The notes under the pieces were generated by a model. That model saw only the letters and a program-made list of their open reading frames with translations, had not been told where the DNA came from and ran no database searches. Below are positions 20,995 through 27,653 of a stretch of 27,653 nt of DNA, piece after piece (position 1 is the stretch's first letter; every line of letters starts with the position of its first letter). This DNA is from a virus. Both the position numbers and the translations under genes were made by a program. The DNA is taken from positions 1 to 27,653 of the IMG/VR virus record IMGVR_UViG_3300032224_001557; one strand, given 5' to 3'.

Positions 20995-23219
20995 TGGACC
21001 GTATGTACTGCTACCTTTGGTGGGAAAAAAGCCACCCGGACGAGTGCAAGTTTGGCGAACGCTGGGTGTTCAATGGTCAAGATCCAAAGACAGAAATATA
21101 CAAACGCATCAAAGATAGTCTCGGAGTCCGCAAAGATTTGCTGAAGTCTGGCGAGGTGGAACTATTTGATCATTGGGATGTCACAGAATATGCTAAAAAG
21201 ATAAACCGCTACTATAAGCAAAGTCGTGTTGATGATGCTATTCGTCCTCACATTGGTCACCGCAAAGACGGTTCTAGAGAAGTCCATTCCTTATCACCTC
21301 AAGAGGTTAAAAACAAGGTTAGCAAGTTTTTAGCCAAACAAGGACAACCCCTCGACACATTGGGTTTGGCGGTCTGGCAAGCACGTGAACTTGAGAAATT
21401 TGTAGAATCTGTCAAACAAGGATCTCGTACCATCGGTAGTGAATATTGTGGACGGTTCGGCAAAACTACTTTTGCGGGCGCCGCTATACGAGAACTCAAC
21501 ACACCATTGACTGTAATTGCTAGTTATGTGTTGACCTCTTTTACTAGTTTTGAAAATGATTTGTCTAAATTTGAACAATTTAAAGATCTTGTGCTAGTAG
21601 ATACCAAAGACGATGATTATCAAGAAACCATCGATCTTAACCTAGCACACGGTAAACAAGTCGTTGCCTTTGTTAGTTTATGTGCCGGCGGCGCAAGGCA
21701 AAGTAGGATTGATTTTCTTTCTAGTCGTTCAGTTCAACGACTATGGTTCATTGACGAAGCCGACTACGGAGCCCAGCGGGCTAGTCAGGCTAATATGTTA
21801 AAAAATGCACGACATCTTAATGATATAGTATTTCCGATGACAGGTACTGATGCAGATCAGGCCACAGCATTATGGGAATTAGATGCTCCGTTGCGGACCA
21901 CTACCTATACAGCATTGTTGATGGAAAAACACAATCCTTGCAACAAGTATTCAACTACATTAAAATATTTTACTATTGATTCTAGAAGATCAGACAAGGT
22001 AGTAGACATTGAATTTTATCAAGCAGGAATTAAAGAATTAGTAGATCAATTCCTGAAGGAAAATCCTGATATTGACTCAGACTTATTAGGTTCTTGGGGT
22101 AAATCTGCACAAAATGTAGTTAAAGCCAAAGGTTGGTGGACTCGTTGGTTTGAAGCCGCCTTCTTAGGAAAAAGTGATTTTTTACAAATGAGCATTGATT
22201 ACCAAACTGGGAGAAAGTCTAAAGATGGCATCAAGGTGGCTATGGTATTTTTGCCCGGAAGTATGCCACGAAACAAAGACAATGATCAGTTAGCCGAATT
22301 GGTTGATGTTGCAAATCAATGTCTTCCTGCATATATCGTTGTTCCGGTGTATGGTCAAGTTACTACTAACAAACAAGCAGAAGCATTGGTAAAAGAAAAA
22401 ATTGAAACTGCAACAAAACAAGGAAAGAATGTTCTTATCCTTAGTGCCGGAATGGCACAAAGAAGTTTCGGAGTAGGAAAAATTACCGAGGTACACTTGT
22501 GCTATGATGGTAGCGATGCAAGTGGTACAAATCAAAAAATTTGGAGGGCAGTGACACCAGAAGACATTGGCAAAATTGCACGAATCTTCAGTTGGAGTCT
22601 TGACCCAAATCGAGATACCAAGTTTGATGCCGCAATTATAGACACTATTACCAATTTTAAACAAAGCCGTGGCATAGCAAGTGCAAAGGATGCGTTACGT
22701 GAAGTGTTAAAGACCTTAGATATCTTTCGATGCACCGAAGATGGCAGACTCAAAATTCAGCCCGACGACTACCTTGAACAACTACAGGCTAGAAATAGTA
22801 TCAGTCGAGTTGGCGGCATGCAAGCACCAGTTAGTAGTCTGACAGATGATGAACTTGAGGCTCTCAAAAACGGCAACGCAAATGCCTGGCATGCGGCAAA
22901 ACAAGAAGTTTCTGCCACTGGAAAAAAATACAAAGATTCAACCAAACAAGGCAACAAGCCTACTTCAACAAAATCCAGCCGCGCCAAACTACTAGAACAT
23001 GCTAGACAAGTGATTGCGACTATTATCGAAAATACAGATATTATTGTGTACGGAACAAATAGCACTCAACTCAATGAGGCACTAGAGAAACTCAAACATG
23101 ATAAACAGGCACAGCGATCTGTTGAAAGTGTGTTTAACATTCCTTTTGAACTGCTGAAAGATTTGTTTGATAGAAATATCATCAAACAAGATTATGTTGA
23201 ACTCTTAGTGGATCGATAA
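20994..23219 (+). CDS. GIY-YIG-like domain fused to an SF2 helicase
   Basis: 741 residues from ATG 20994; a longer frame from TTG 20949 would run inside the preceding gene. Residues 1-75 resemble a GIY-YIG/T5orf172 nuclease: YCYLW (5-9), KFGERW (19-24), IYKRIK with Arg38, and a possible Glu65. An SF2 motor follows: GRFGKTT (153-159) as Walker A, LWFIDEADYG (250-259) as DEAD box, PMTGTD (281-286) as motif III, a motif V-like AQRSFGVGKI segment and NQKIWRAVTPED as a motif VI-like segment. The last ~170 residues are helical and unassigned. Coupled with methyltransferases directly downstream, it resembles the restriction subunit of a type III or ISP-like system, except that the nuclease is GIY-YIG. 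It could also be a replication helicase. Confidence 0.7.
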   Translation: MDRMYCYLWWEKSHPDECKFGERWVFNGQDPKTEIYKRIKDSLGVRKDLLKSGEVELFDHWDVTEYAKKINRYYKQSRVDDAIRPHIGHRKDGSREVHSLSPQEVKNKVSKFLAKQGQPLDTLGLAVWQARELEKFVESVKQGSRTIGSEYCGRFGKTTFAGAAIRELNTPLTVIASYVLTSFTSFENDLSKFEQFKDLVLVDTKDDDYQETIDLNLAHGKQVVAFVSLCAGGARQSRIDFLSSRSVQRLWFIDEADYGAQRASQANMLKNARHLNDIVFPMTGTDADQATALWELDAPLRTTTYTALLMEKHNPCNKYSTTLKYFTIDSRRSDKVVDIEFYQAGIKELVDQFLKENPDIDSDLLGSWGKSAQNVVKAKGWWTRWFEAAFLGKSDFLQMSIDYQTGRKSKDGIKVAMVFLPGSMPRNKDNDQLAELVDVANQCLPAYIVVPVYGQVTTNKQAEALVKEKIETATKQGKNVLILSAGMAQRSFGVGKITEVHLCYDGSDASGTNQKIWRAVTPEDIGKIARIFSWSLDPNRDTKFDAAIIDTITNFKQSRGIASAKDALREVLKTLDIFRCTEDGRLKIQPDDYLEQLQARNSISRVGGMQAPVSSLTDDELEALKNGNANAWHAAKQEVSATGKKYKDSTKQGNKPTSTKSSRAKLLEHARQVIATIIENTDIIVYGTNSTQLNEALEKLKHDKQAQRSVESVFNIPFELLKDLFDRNIIKQDYVELLVDR

Positions 23220-23220
23220 T

Positions 23221-24444
23221 ATGATACCTCGTGTAAAATTTAACATTGAGCAAGTGGCACGGATGATGGTCGACCGGATCCCGGCAGAATATATTGATAA
23301 TCCAACCAGTCGATTCCTTGACCCTGCGATTGGCGGCGGCCAGGTTGTAAAACTACTTGAAGATCGTGTACAATGCAACATTAACACTCGGGTATTTGGA
23401 TGTGAGGCTGAGCCATTGTATGTAGATTATGCTCGTAACAAAAATCAGTTACAAGGTACCTATGCTACTGTTAAATACAATGATATAATAGAAAAAGGAT
23501 TTAATATGGATTTTGATGTAATTGTTGGCAACTTTCCTTTTACTGAAACTCCTGGTGAAGCGCGAGAAGAAAGCGGTAACAGTAATAACAGTACGTTGTA
23601 CAATGATTTTATGGAGGTTAGTTTTAGAACGGCCAAATATATCAATGTCATCATTCCGGCTGGTTGGGCAAAAAAGTCCATCCAAGTAACTCGTTACCTA
23701 AACAAAGGATTAAAAAGTGTAATCTTTTTAGATGCCAAAAAAGTATTTCCTGATGTTAATATCCGCAGTGGTATCACTGTAGTAGAATTTGAATTTGGTT
23801 ACGATGGTCCTGTATCTATTACTACCACCGACGGTGTAACGTATCAACAAACAAGACAAGATAGTATACAAGATATTAATCCAGCAGTAAAAACTGCATT
23901 ATCTAAAATTGATGCATTTGGTGGATTAAACGGAATAGTTAATCATGGAGATTTTGAAATTCCAAAAGGTACAAAAGGATCTTTAGACCGTTTGTTAGAG
24001 TCAAGCAAACTTTATTCCAAAGACAAAACAAACAAACATACTGTTCCGGTATTATTATACTCAGGTGGCAACACTAGAGAAGCAACCTGGGCCTATGCTA
24101 ACTATTCTATGGCTAGTGCGAGTGGATATAAAGTCACATTCCCAAAAGCCAGTGATCGTTTTATACTAGGTAAGGTTAGAATTTTATCTCCAGGACAAGG
24201 TGTTAGCACCGCTCTCTATTACATCAAATGTGATACCAAAAAAGAGGCTGAAAAATGGTTGGCTTGGTTAGAACATTCAATTGTTTCTTATTCATTGAAG
24301 TATCATAAAACAAACGATACTGTTAACACCTACAACAATAGTATGGGACACATTCCTAGGTGCCCACCTATAGAGTTGACTGACAAAAATCTTAAAAAAC
24401 TTTTTGAGTTCACTAATGAAGAATATGCTGTTATACAATCCTAA
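23221..24444 (+). CDS. Adenine-type DNA methyltransferase (Eco57I-like), NFPF motif
   Basis: 407 residues, starting one base after the helicase stop. Motif I FLDPAIGGGQVV (32-43), the acidic FGCEAEPLYVDYA (59-71) and motif IV in FDVIVGNFPF (98-107) are in the gamma-class order used by N6-adenine methyltransferases. The catalytic tetrapeptide is NFPF, not NPPF. The region after motif IV keeps the YNDFMEVSFRTAKYINVIIP (motif V-VI) and GITVVEFEFG pattern of Eco57I-type enzymes; the following ~200 residues are a plausible target-recognition part. AT-rich and Lys/Asn-rich compared with the gene at 24941. It would methylate phage DNA, protecting it from the neighbouring helicase-nuclease if the two form one system. 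Confidence 0.75.
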   Translation: MIPRVKFNIEQVARMMVDRIPAEYIDNPTSRFLDPAIGGGQVVKLLEDRVQCNINTRVFGCEAEPLYVDYARNKNQLQGTYATVKYNDIIEKGFNMDFDVIVGNFPFTETPGEAREESGNSNNSTLYNDFMEVSFRTAKYINVIIPAGWAKKSIQVTRYLNKGLKSVIFLDAKKVFPDVNIRSGITVVEFEFGYDGPVSITTTDGVTYQQTRQDSIQDINPAVKTALSKIDAFGGLNGIVNHGDFEIPKGTKGSLDRLLESSKLYSKDKTNKHTVPVLLYSGGNTREATWAYANYSMASASGYKVTFPKASDRFILGKVRILSPGQGVSTALYYIKCDTKKEAEKWLAWLEHSIVSYSLKYHKTNDTVNTYNNSMGHIPRCPPIELTDKNLKKLFEFTNEEYAVIQS

Positions 24445-24910
24445 TTCGATGACCTTAGAACAGATGATCACACATATAAGACATCGTGTTTATATGTCCG
24501 GAATTGAACGTGATACATTGAGAATAAAGGCTACTAGTGAAGTCTTTACTCCTACAGATATAGTTCAAACAACTTTAAATAAAATTTCAAAAGAAAAATT
24601 CCAAGATCCTACCAAAACGTTTCTGGACAATAGTTGTGGTGATGGGCAATTCCTTGGCGAAGTTCTAATACGCAAGATGGAGAATGGAAGCACCTTTGAA
24701 CAGGCACTGTCCACAATCTACGGTGTTGACCTAATGTCGGACAATGTAGACTTGTGCCGTGAGCGTTTGCTATGTGGTCAAGAACACTTGCGGCACATAG
24801 TAGAACGGAACATTGTGTGTGCCGATGCACTAACTTATGATTACAGTTTTAACGGAACAAACTCAAATCAAGAAGATTTAAATTGGGATAATTTATTTGA
24901 ATTCGTTTGA
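24416..24910 (+). CDS. Methyltransferase N-terminal half (SAM-binding part only)
   Basis: 164 residues if the ATG at 24416 is used; ATG 24449, just after the upstream stop, is the alternative, and no start has a good ribosome binding site. SEVFTPTDIVQ (41-51) is motif X, TFLDNSCGDGQFLGEVL (68-84) motif I, IYGVDLMSDNVDLCRERLL (101-119) motif II and NIVCADAL (132-139) motif III. The protein stops at LNWDNLFEFV, where an NPPY motif IV should follow. It may be an orphan SAM-binding subunit, a partner for the 407-residue protein upstream, or a truncated gene. Similar short phage proteins exist as far as I recall. Confidence 0.68.
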   Translation: MKNMLLYNPNSMTLEQMITHIRHRVYMSGIERDTLRIKATSEVFTPTDIVQTTLNKISKEKFQDPTKTFLDNSCGDGQFLGEVLIRKMENGSTFEQALSTIYGVDLMSDNVDLCRERLLCGQEHLRHIVERNIVCADALTYDYSFNGTNSNQEDLNWDNLFEFV

Positions 24911-24935
24911 CATCAAATTAATAATTCATTATAAT
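24907..24935 (+). promoter_or_regulatory. Consensus sigma70 promoter with predicted leaderless start
   Basis: TTGACA (24907-24912), 17-base spacer, TATAAT (24930-24935): both hexamers are perfect. The start codon at 24941 lies six bases after the -10, where transcription would begin, and no ribosome binding site is present. Confidence 0.82.
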
Positions 24936-24940
24936 AAACC

Positions 24941-25891
24941 ATGATCACAACCATCAATGGTGATATGCTGGACCAAGAGTCTGCAATCAAAGACAACTCA
25001 GTGGACCTGTTGTTGACAGATCCACCTTACAACATCAGTGAGGACGGTGCCCAACCAGTTTGGATCGACAAGGCCACCGGCAAAAACAAAACTACCATAC
25101 ACAATCAAAAATTCAGTGAGAGCTTTGACCAGAACTGGGACGAAGTTGATCACAATGAATTCTTATCTCAAATAGACAGTTGGGCCACGTTTTGGTTTAA
25201 AAAAATGCGTAAGGGCGGGGCCTTTGCCATCTTCATCAGTGACCAGTATGTGAGCTATCTGTGGACTGCCATGGAACGTGCAGGCTTTGAGCCCAAGCGA
25301 GTGTGGACCTGGAAGAAGCCAGCGGCAGTGCCATTTAATCGACAGGTCAATCCTGTGAGTGCCTGCGAGTATGTGTTGTTTGGTATCAAGCCCGGAGGCA
25401 AACGTACTTTCAACGCCGATACCGCTGAAGGCAGTCGTGTTGAACGTTATGCCAGTGCAGACAAGATCAGTAGTATTGTGTACAAGATGATCAAAGATGC
25501 TCCGGATCTAGCAGACCTTAATACCATCTTTGCTGAAGCCAAAAAAGAAGCGGTCAGGATGTTGCGAGATCGTAAGCGCACCGACACAGGACTGGTACAG
25601 TGTGTGATTCCCAACACCATCACCTACAGTGGCGGTCTGGGCAAAAACAAAATCCATCCCACACAAAAGCCCACCGAAATCTTGGAGTACTTCATTGAGC
25701 TGTTGAGCCGTCCCGGAGATCTGGTGTTGGATACCTTTGCTGGTTCGGGTGCCACCGGAGTGGCCTGCCATAATCTTGGGCGTGAGTGTGTTTTAATTGA
25801 GCGTGACACCAAGATGTTTGGTAAAATGCAGGCCAGGATTGATGCTCTTCACACCGAAACATTAGATAACAATTTGTTCGAAAACAGTTGA
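24941..25891 (+). CDS. Beta-class DNA methyltransferase (N6-adenine or N4-cytosine)
   Basis: 316 residues. Motif IV LLLTDPPYNISEDG (23-36) comes first and motif I VLDTFAGSGATGVA (262-275) near the end, the order that defines beta-class amino-methyltransferases such as CcrM and HinfI methylase. TQKPTEILEYFIELLSRPGD is the family's motif X segment. The DPPYN form favours adenine. The target sequence cannot be read. It has its own perfect promoter and higher GC than the cassette's other methyltransferase, so it may be an independent orphan enzyme rather than a system partner. Confidence 0.88.
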   Translation: MITTINGDMLDQESAIKDNSVDLLLTDPPYNISEDGAQPVWIDKATGKNKTTIHNQKFSESFDQNWDEVDHNEFLSQIDSWATFWFKKMRKGGAFAIFISDQYVSYLWTAMERAGFEPKRVWTWKKPAAVPFNRQVNPVSACEYVLFGIKPGGKRTFNADTAEGSRVERYASADKISSIVYKMIKDAPDLADLNTIFAEAKKEAVRMLRDRKRTDTGLVQCVIPNTITYSGGLGKNKIHPTQKPTEILEYFIELLSRPGDLVLDTFAGSGATGVACHNLGRECVLIERDTKMFGKMQARIDALHTETLDNNLFENS

Positions 25892-25916
25892 CCTTTATTT
25901 GACTTTATCGTATACT
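25888..25916 (+). promoter_or_regulatory. Sigma70-type promoter for the ParB-like gene
   Basis: TTGACC (25888-25893), 17-base spacer, TATACT (25911-25916), starting in the stop region of the methyltransferase gene. Predicted start is near 25923, giving a leader of about 47 bases before ATG 25970. Confidence 0.7.
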
Positions 25917-25969
25917 ATGATTGTCTTGTTTAAGTTATGAGACATTCAATCAACTTTAAAGGAAAAATT

Positions 25970-27139
25970 ATGACGACAGCAACTTTGCCACGAACTATAA
26001 ATCGTGGATCCAATCCCTATGCACCCATTGTTAAACAACAAAATCAGCGTTTGACTCCAGTGCATAACAACGGTGTATATCAGCCCATCACTCAACGTGC
26101 TGGTGCAGTACACAATCATTCCGGAATACAACAGGCACTAAAAATTCTTGCCGCTCGTATGGGTGGGAAGAAATTCTCCAACGCCCACTGTGGCGAATTG
26201 ATTTGGGTACCATTTAGTTTACTGGATATCAATATTGAAATTCAGCGAGATGTTGAGGTTGAACACCAGGCCAAAATTATCACACGTTTTGACCCACGCA
26301 TCTATATGCCAGTTATGGCAACCAAACTGGCTAATGGCAGATATTCTGCTTGGGAGGGTCAACAAACTGCCTGTACCTTGTATCATTTGCATCAAGCCGG
26401 ATTATTGGAAGAGGACTTCCTTGTACAAGTAAAGGCATTTGACGAAGACCTAACAGTCCCCGGTTCCACACTTGTTGGCGAGGCTGTTGGCAATTATGGA
26501 TTCCGACAAATCAACGGAGGTATGCGTAAGCCTATTGATGCATTCCATTTGCATCGTAGTCGTGTAAATGGTGTTCGTATGTACAATTCTGCGTTTGAAG
26601 AAGATGTACAAAGTGAAATTATTCAACAGACGCTAGAACAACACAATATGTTTCCTGCCAAATCCTCTGATGCCAAGTACAACAGGGCCACGCCAGGTAT
26701 GATAACTTACATTCATGGTTTGAACTTGATTGCCGGCCACGGTACCGAAATGAAAAAGTTTGATATAACCATTACTGATCTTGAATGGGCATTGAAATGG
26801 CATAACACCTACTACCCCAACGAAAAGGGAGTAGATGGCGGTTTTATTCTAGCATTCGGTCGATTACACGCCGCGGCTAGAGCCAGCAAGCCAGCAATCA
26901 CTTTAGATGCCGCAACAGAAGCAGATTTGTTCAAATTGTTTCAAAGCGAATATGGTAGTCCAAAGAGCTTTCATAATTTCTGCCAACAACGTTGGAAATC
27001 GTTTACTGCTCGTAACAATATGCCCGAGTCTTGGAGCGACAGTTGCCTAACACCAATCTTGGTAATGGACTATATCAATTGGGGCGGACAATGTGCATTG
27101 CCTCAAGTGCCTCACATGACTACCTACGCAGGTATATAA
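25970..27139 (+). CDS. ParB/sulfiredoxin-fold nuclease-like protein
   Basis: 389 residues from ATG 25970, chosen because AAAGGAAAA precedes it; an in-frame ATG at 25937 lacks a ribosome site. Residues 78-135 resemble a ParB-like nuclease domain: LIWVPFSLLDINIEIQRDVE (77-96), IITRFDPRIYMPVMATKL (103-120), then GRYSAWEGQQTA (123-134), where cellular ParB has 'y.vidGqhR..A'. The usual Arg is replaced (GQQTA). The rest is helical and unassigned. No Walker ParA partner is present, so chromosome segregation is unlikely. In phages such domains act as nucleases or DNA-modification partners. Confidence 0.68.
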   Translation: MTTATLPRTINRGSNPYAPIVKQQNQRLTPVHNNGVYQPITQRAGAVHNHSGIQQALKILAARMGGKKFSNAHCGELIWVPFSLLDINIEIQRDVEVEHQAKIITRFDPRIYMPVMATKLANGRYSAWEGQQTACTLYHLHQAGLLEEDFLVQVKAFDEDLTVPGSTLVGEAVGNYGFRQINGGMRKPIDAFHLHRSRVNGVRMYNSAFEEDVQSEIIQQTLEQHNMFPAKSSDAKYNRATPGMITYIHGLNLIAGHGTEMKKFDITITDLEWALKWHNTYYPNEKGVDGGFILAFGRLHAAARASKPAITLDAATEADLFKLFQSEYGSPKSFHNFCQQRWKSFTARNNMPESWSDSCLTPILVMDYINWGGQCALPQVPHMTTYAGI

Positions 27140-27505
27140 ATGATTGATGCCAAACAATATTATTTCTATTTGTGGCGTCATCGTTATGTTGACGATGCCA
27201 CAGACGAAATTGTCACACGCACCTGCCTAGGCATAACCAGTAATCCTACATCAAGGATACAGGGATATGAAGGACATGTTGGTCACGTGGTGCAGTTCAC
27301 AGGTCTATGGACCGGCACCGAACGTTTGATACGAGATCTCGAAGCCAGACTTAAAAGTGAGTTTTATGACTACCTGTTTGTTGGCACCGGAGATTTTAGA
27401 TATGAATGGATCGACGAAAACATAGTACACGAAGATGTGCATAAGTGGGTAGAATGGGAAGTGGCTAATTCCTACATTGGTATTGAAAAAGTACTACCTA
27501 GCTGA
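27140..27505 (+). CDS. GIY-YIG-like endonuclease
   Basis: 121 residues, abutting the ParB-like gene. YYFYLW (7-12) fits the GIY strand, CLGITSNPTSRIQGYEGH (29-46) fits the YIG strand and following helix with Arg39, and RLIRDLEARLKSEF (62-75) carries the usual metal-binding Glu (Glu68). GIY-YIG domains of this size are nicking or cutting enzymes, and as a single domain it would need a partner for DNA targeting. It shares a Y-x-Y-L-W opening with the helicase N-terminus at 20994. It is the last gene of the cassette, followed by a terminator. Confidence 0.62.
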   Translation: MIDAKQYYFYLWRHRYVDDATDEIVTRTCLGITSNPTSRIQGYEGHVGHVVQFTGLWTGTERLIRDLEARLKSEFYDYLFVGTGDFRYEWIDENIVHEDVHKWVEWEVANSYIGIEKVLPS

Positions 27506-27524
27506 TGTAATACTCAAGTACTAC
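27489..27524 (-). repeat. Two reverse copies of the 9-mer found at the cassette's left end
   Basis: AAGTACTAC, the reverse complement of GTAGTACTT, occurs at 27489-27497 (inside the last codons of the GIY-YIG gene) and 27516-27524. The second copy extends to a 14-base stretch that is the exact reverse complement of AAAAAGTAGTACTT at 20735-20748. Confidence 0.6.
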
Positions 27525-27530
27525 TTTTTG

Positions 27531-27553
27531 ACCCTGCCCAGTGCAGGGTTTTT
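27531..27553 (+). terminator. Rho-independent terminator ending the cassette
   Basis: ACCCTGC (27531-27537) pairs with GCAGGGT (27543-27549) around the loop CCAGT, followed by a U-run (27549-27553). It lies 25 bases after the GIY-YIG stop codon and immediately before the next promoter, insulating the two units. Confidence 0.9.
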
Positions 27554-27592
27554 CTTGTCCATAATTCCCCTTTTTGCTATAATATAGGCATA
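27554..27592 (+). promoter_or_regulatory. Right copy of the repeated promoter module
   Basis: TTGTCC (27555-27560), 17-base spacer, TATAAT (27578-27583). It matches the left copy at 20757-20795 at 35 of 39 positions, and the downstream CAAAAAGGAGT ribosome site is shared too. It drives the gene that begins at 27614. Confidence 0.75.
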
Positions 27593-27613
27593 CAAAGCAA
27601 AAAGGAGTTCAAG

Positions 27614-27653
27614 ATGCGACACGTAGCCGGTTTTAGTAACAGCACCAAAATTC
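27614..27653 (+). CDS. Start of next gene, truncated by the window end
   Basis: Thirteen codons, MRHVAGFSNSTKI, after an AAAAGGAG ribosome binding site. The VAGFSNST stretch loosely recalls the 'vGFSGGKDS' PP-loop of PAPS reductase-like and QueC-like ATPases, but the residues differ at the key positions and too little is visible for a call. Confidence 0.6.
   Translation, partial: MRHVAGFSNSTKI

Noticed and set aside
25937-25969. Earlier ATG for the ParB-like gene
   Set aside because: No ribosome binding site before it. The sequence between encodes AAAGGAAAA, which serves the ATG at 25970.
1-27653. CRISPR array, insertion sequence, integrase or attachment site
   Set aside because: No regularly spaced repeats, transposase or recombinase motifs, or tRNA-flanked repeats were seen.

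Overview
The window reads as part of a large, strictly lytic-type tailed phage with T4-like replication genes. Every credible gene is on the + strand, genes are packed with 1-14 base overlaps (ATGA, TAATG), and two T4-type replication proteins are recognisable at the left end: the C-terminus of a family B DNA polymerase (gp43-like) and a gp45-like sliding clamp. A T4 RNase H/FEN-type 5' exonuclease lies further right. No structural, packaging, integrase or lysogeny gene is recognised. The host cannot be named. Several near-perfect sigma70-type promoters (TTGACA, 17-base spacer, TATAAT) suggest a bacterial host with an ordinary housekeeping sigma factor.

Layout: (1) 1-2.7 kb: polymerase end, a SAM methyltransferase, sliding clamp and a small sulfotransferase. 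(2) 2.7-5.8 kb: a DpdA-like DNA transglycosylase followed by small phage proteins, including a candidate tunnelling-fold (QueD-like) protein. (3) 5.8-10.2 kb: a sugar/glycan block of GT-B glycosyltransferase, a second glycosyltransferase-like protein, an SGNH-like protein, a GalE-type epimerase and a shortened DegT-type aminotransferase. (4) 10.2-15 kb: folE, queD and queE, the first three steps of 7-deazaguanine synthesis, mixed with small unknown genes and driven by their own promoters. (5) 15-17.2 kb: SGNH-like protein and 5' exonuclease. (6) 17.2-20.7 kb: a train of overlapping small genes, including a DUF3307-like membrane protein and a homologue of the RNA polymerase omega subunit. (7) 20.7-27.5 kb: a discrete cassette of GIY-YIG/helicase, two adenine-type methyltransferases, a methyltransferase N-terminal half, a ParB-like protein and a GIY-YIG protein. 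Near-identical promoters in direct orientation and copies of a 9-mer in opposite orientation lie at its two ends, and it closes with a strong rho-independent terminator.

How the parts fit: FolE, QueD and QueE would turn GTP into 7-carboxy-7-deazaguanine. No QueC is present here, so either it lies outside the window, the host supplies it, or the carboxy form itself is used. The DpdA-like enzyme would then exchange guanine in phage DNA for the deazaguanine base, which is a known phage defence against restriction. The right-hand cassette looks like a second DNA-processing system (methylation plus nuclease/helicase) that could act on competing phage or host DNA. Its combination of parts is the most unusual feature of the window. 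The sugar block could decorate the virion, the host surface or, speculatively, the modified base.
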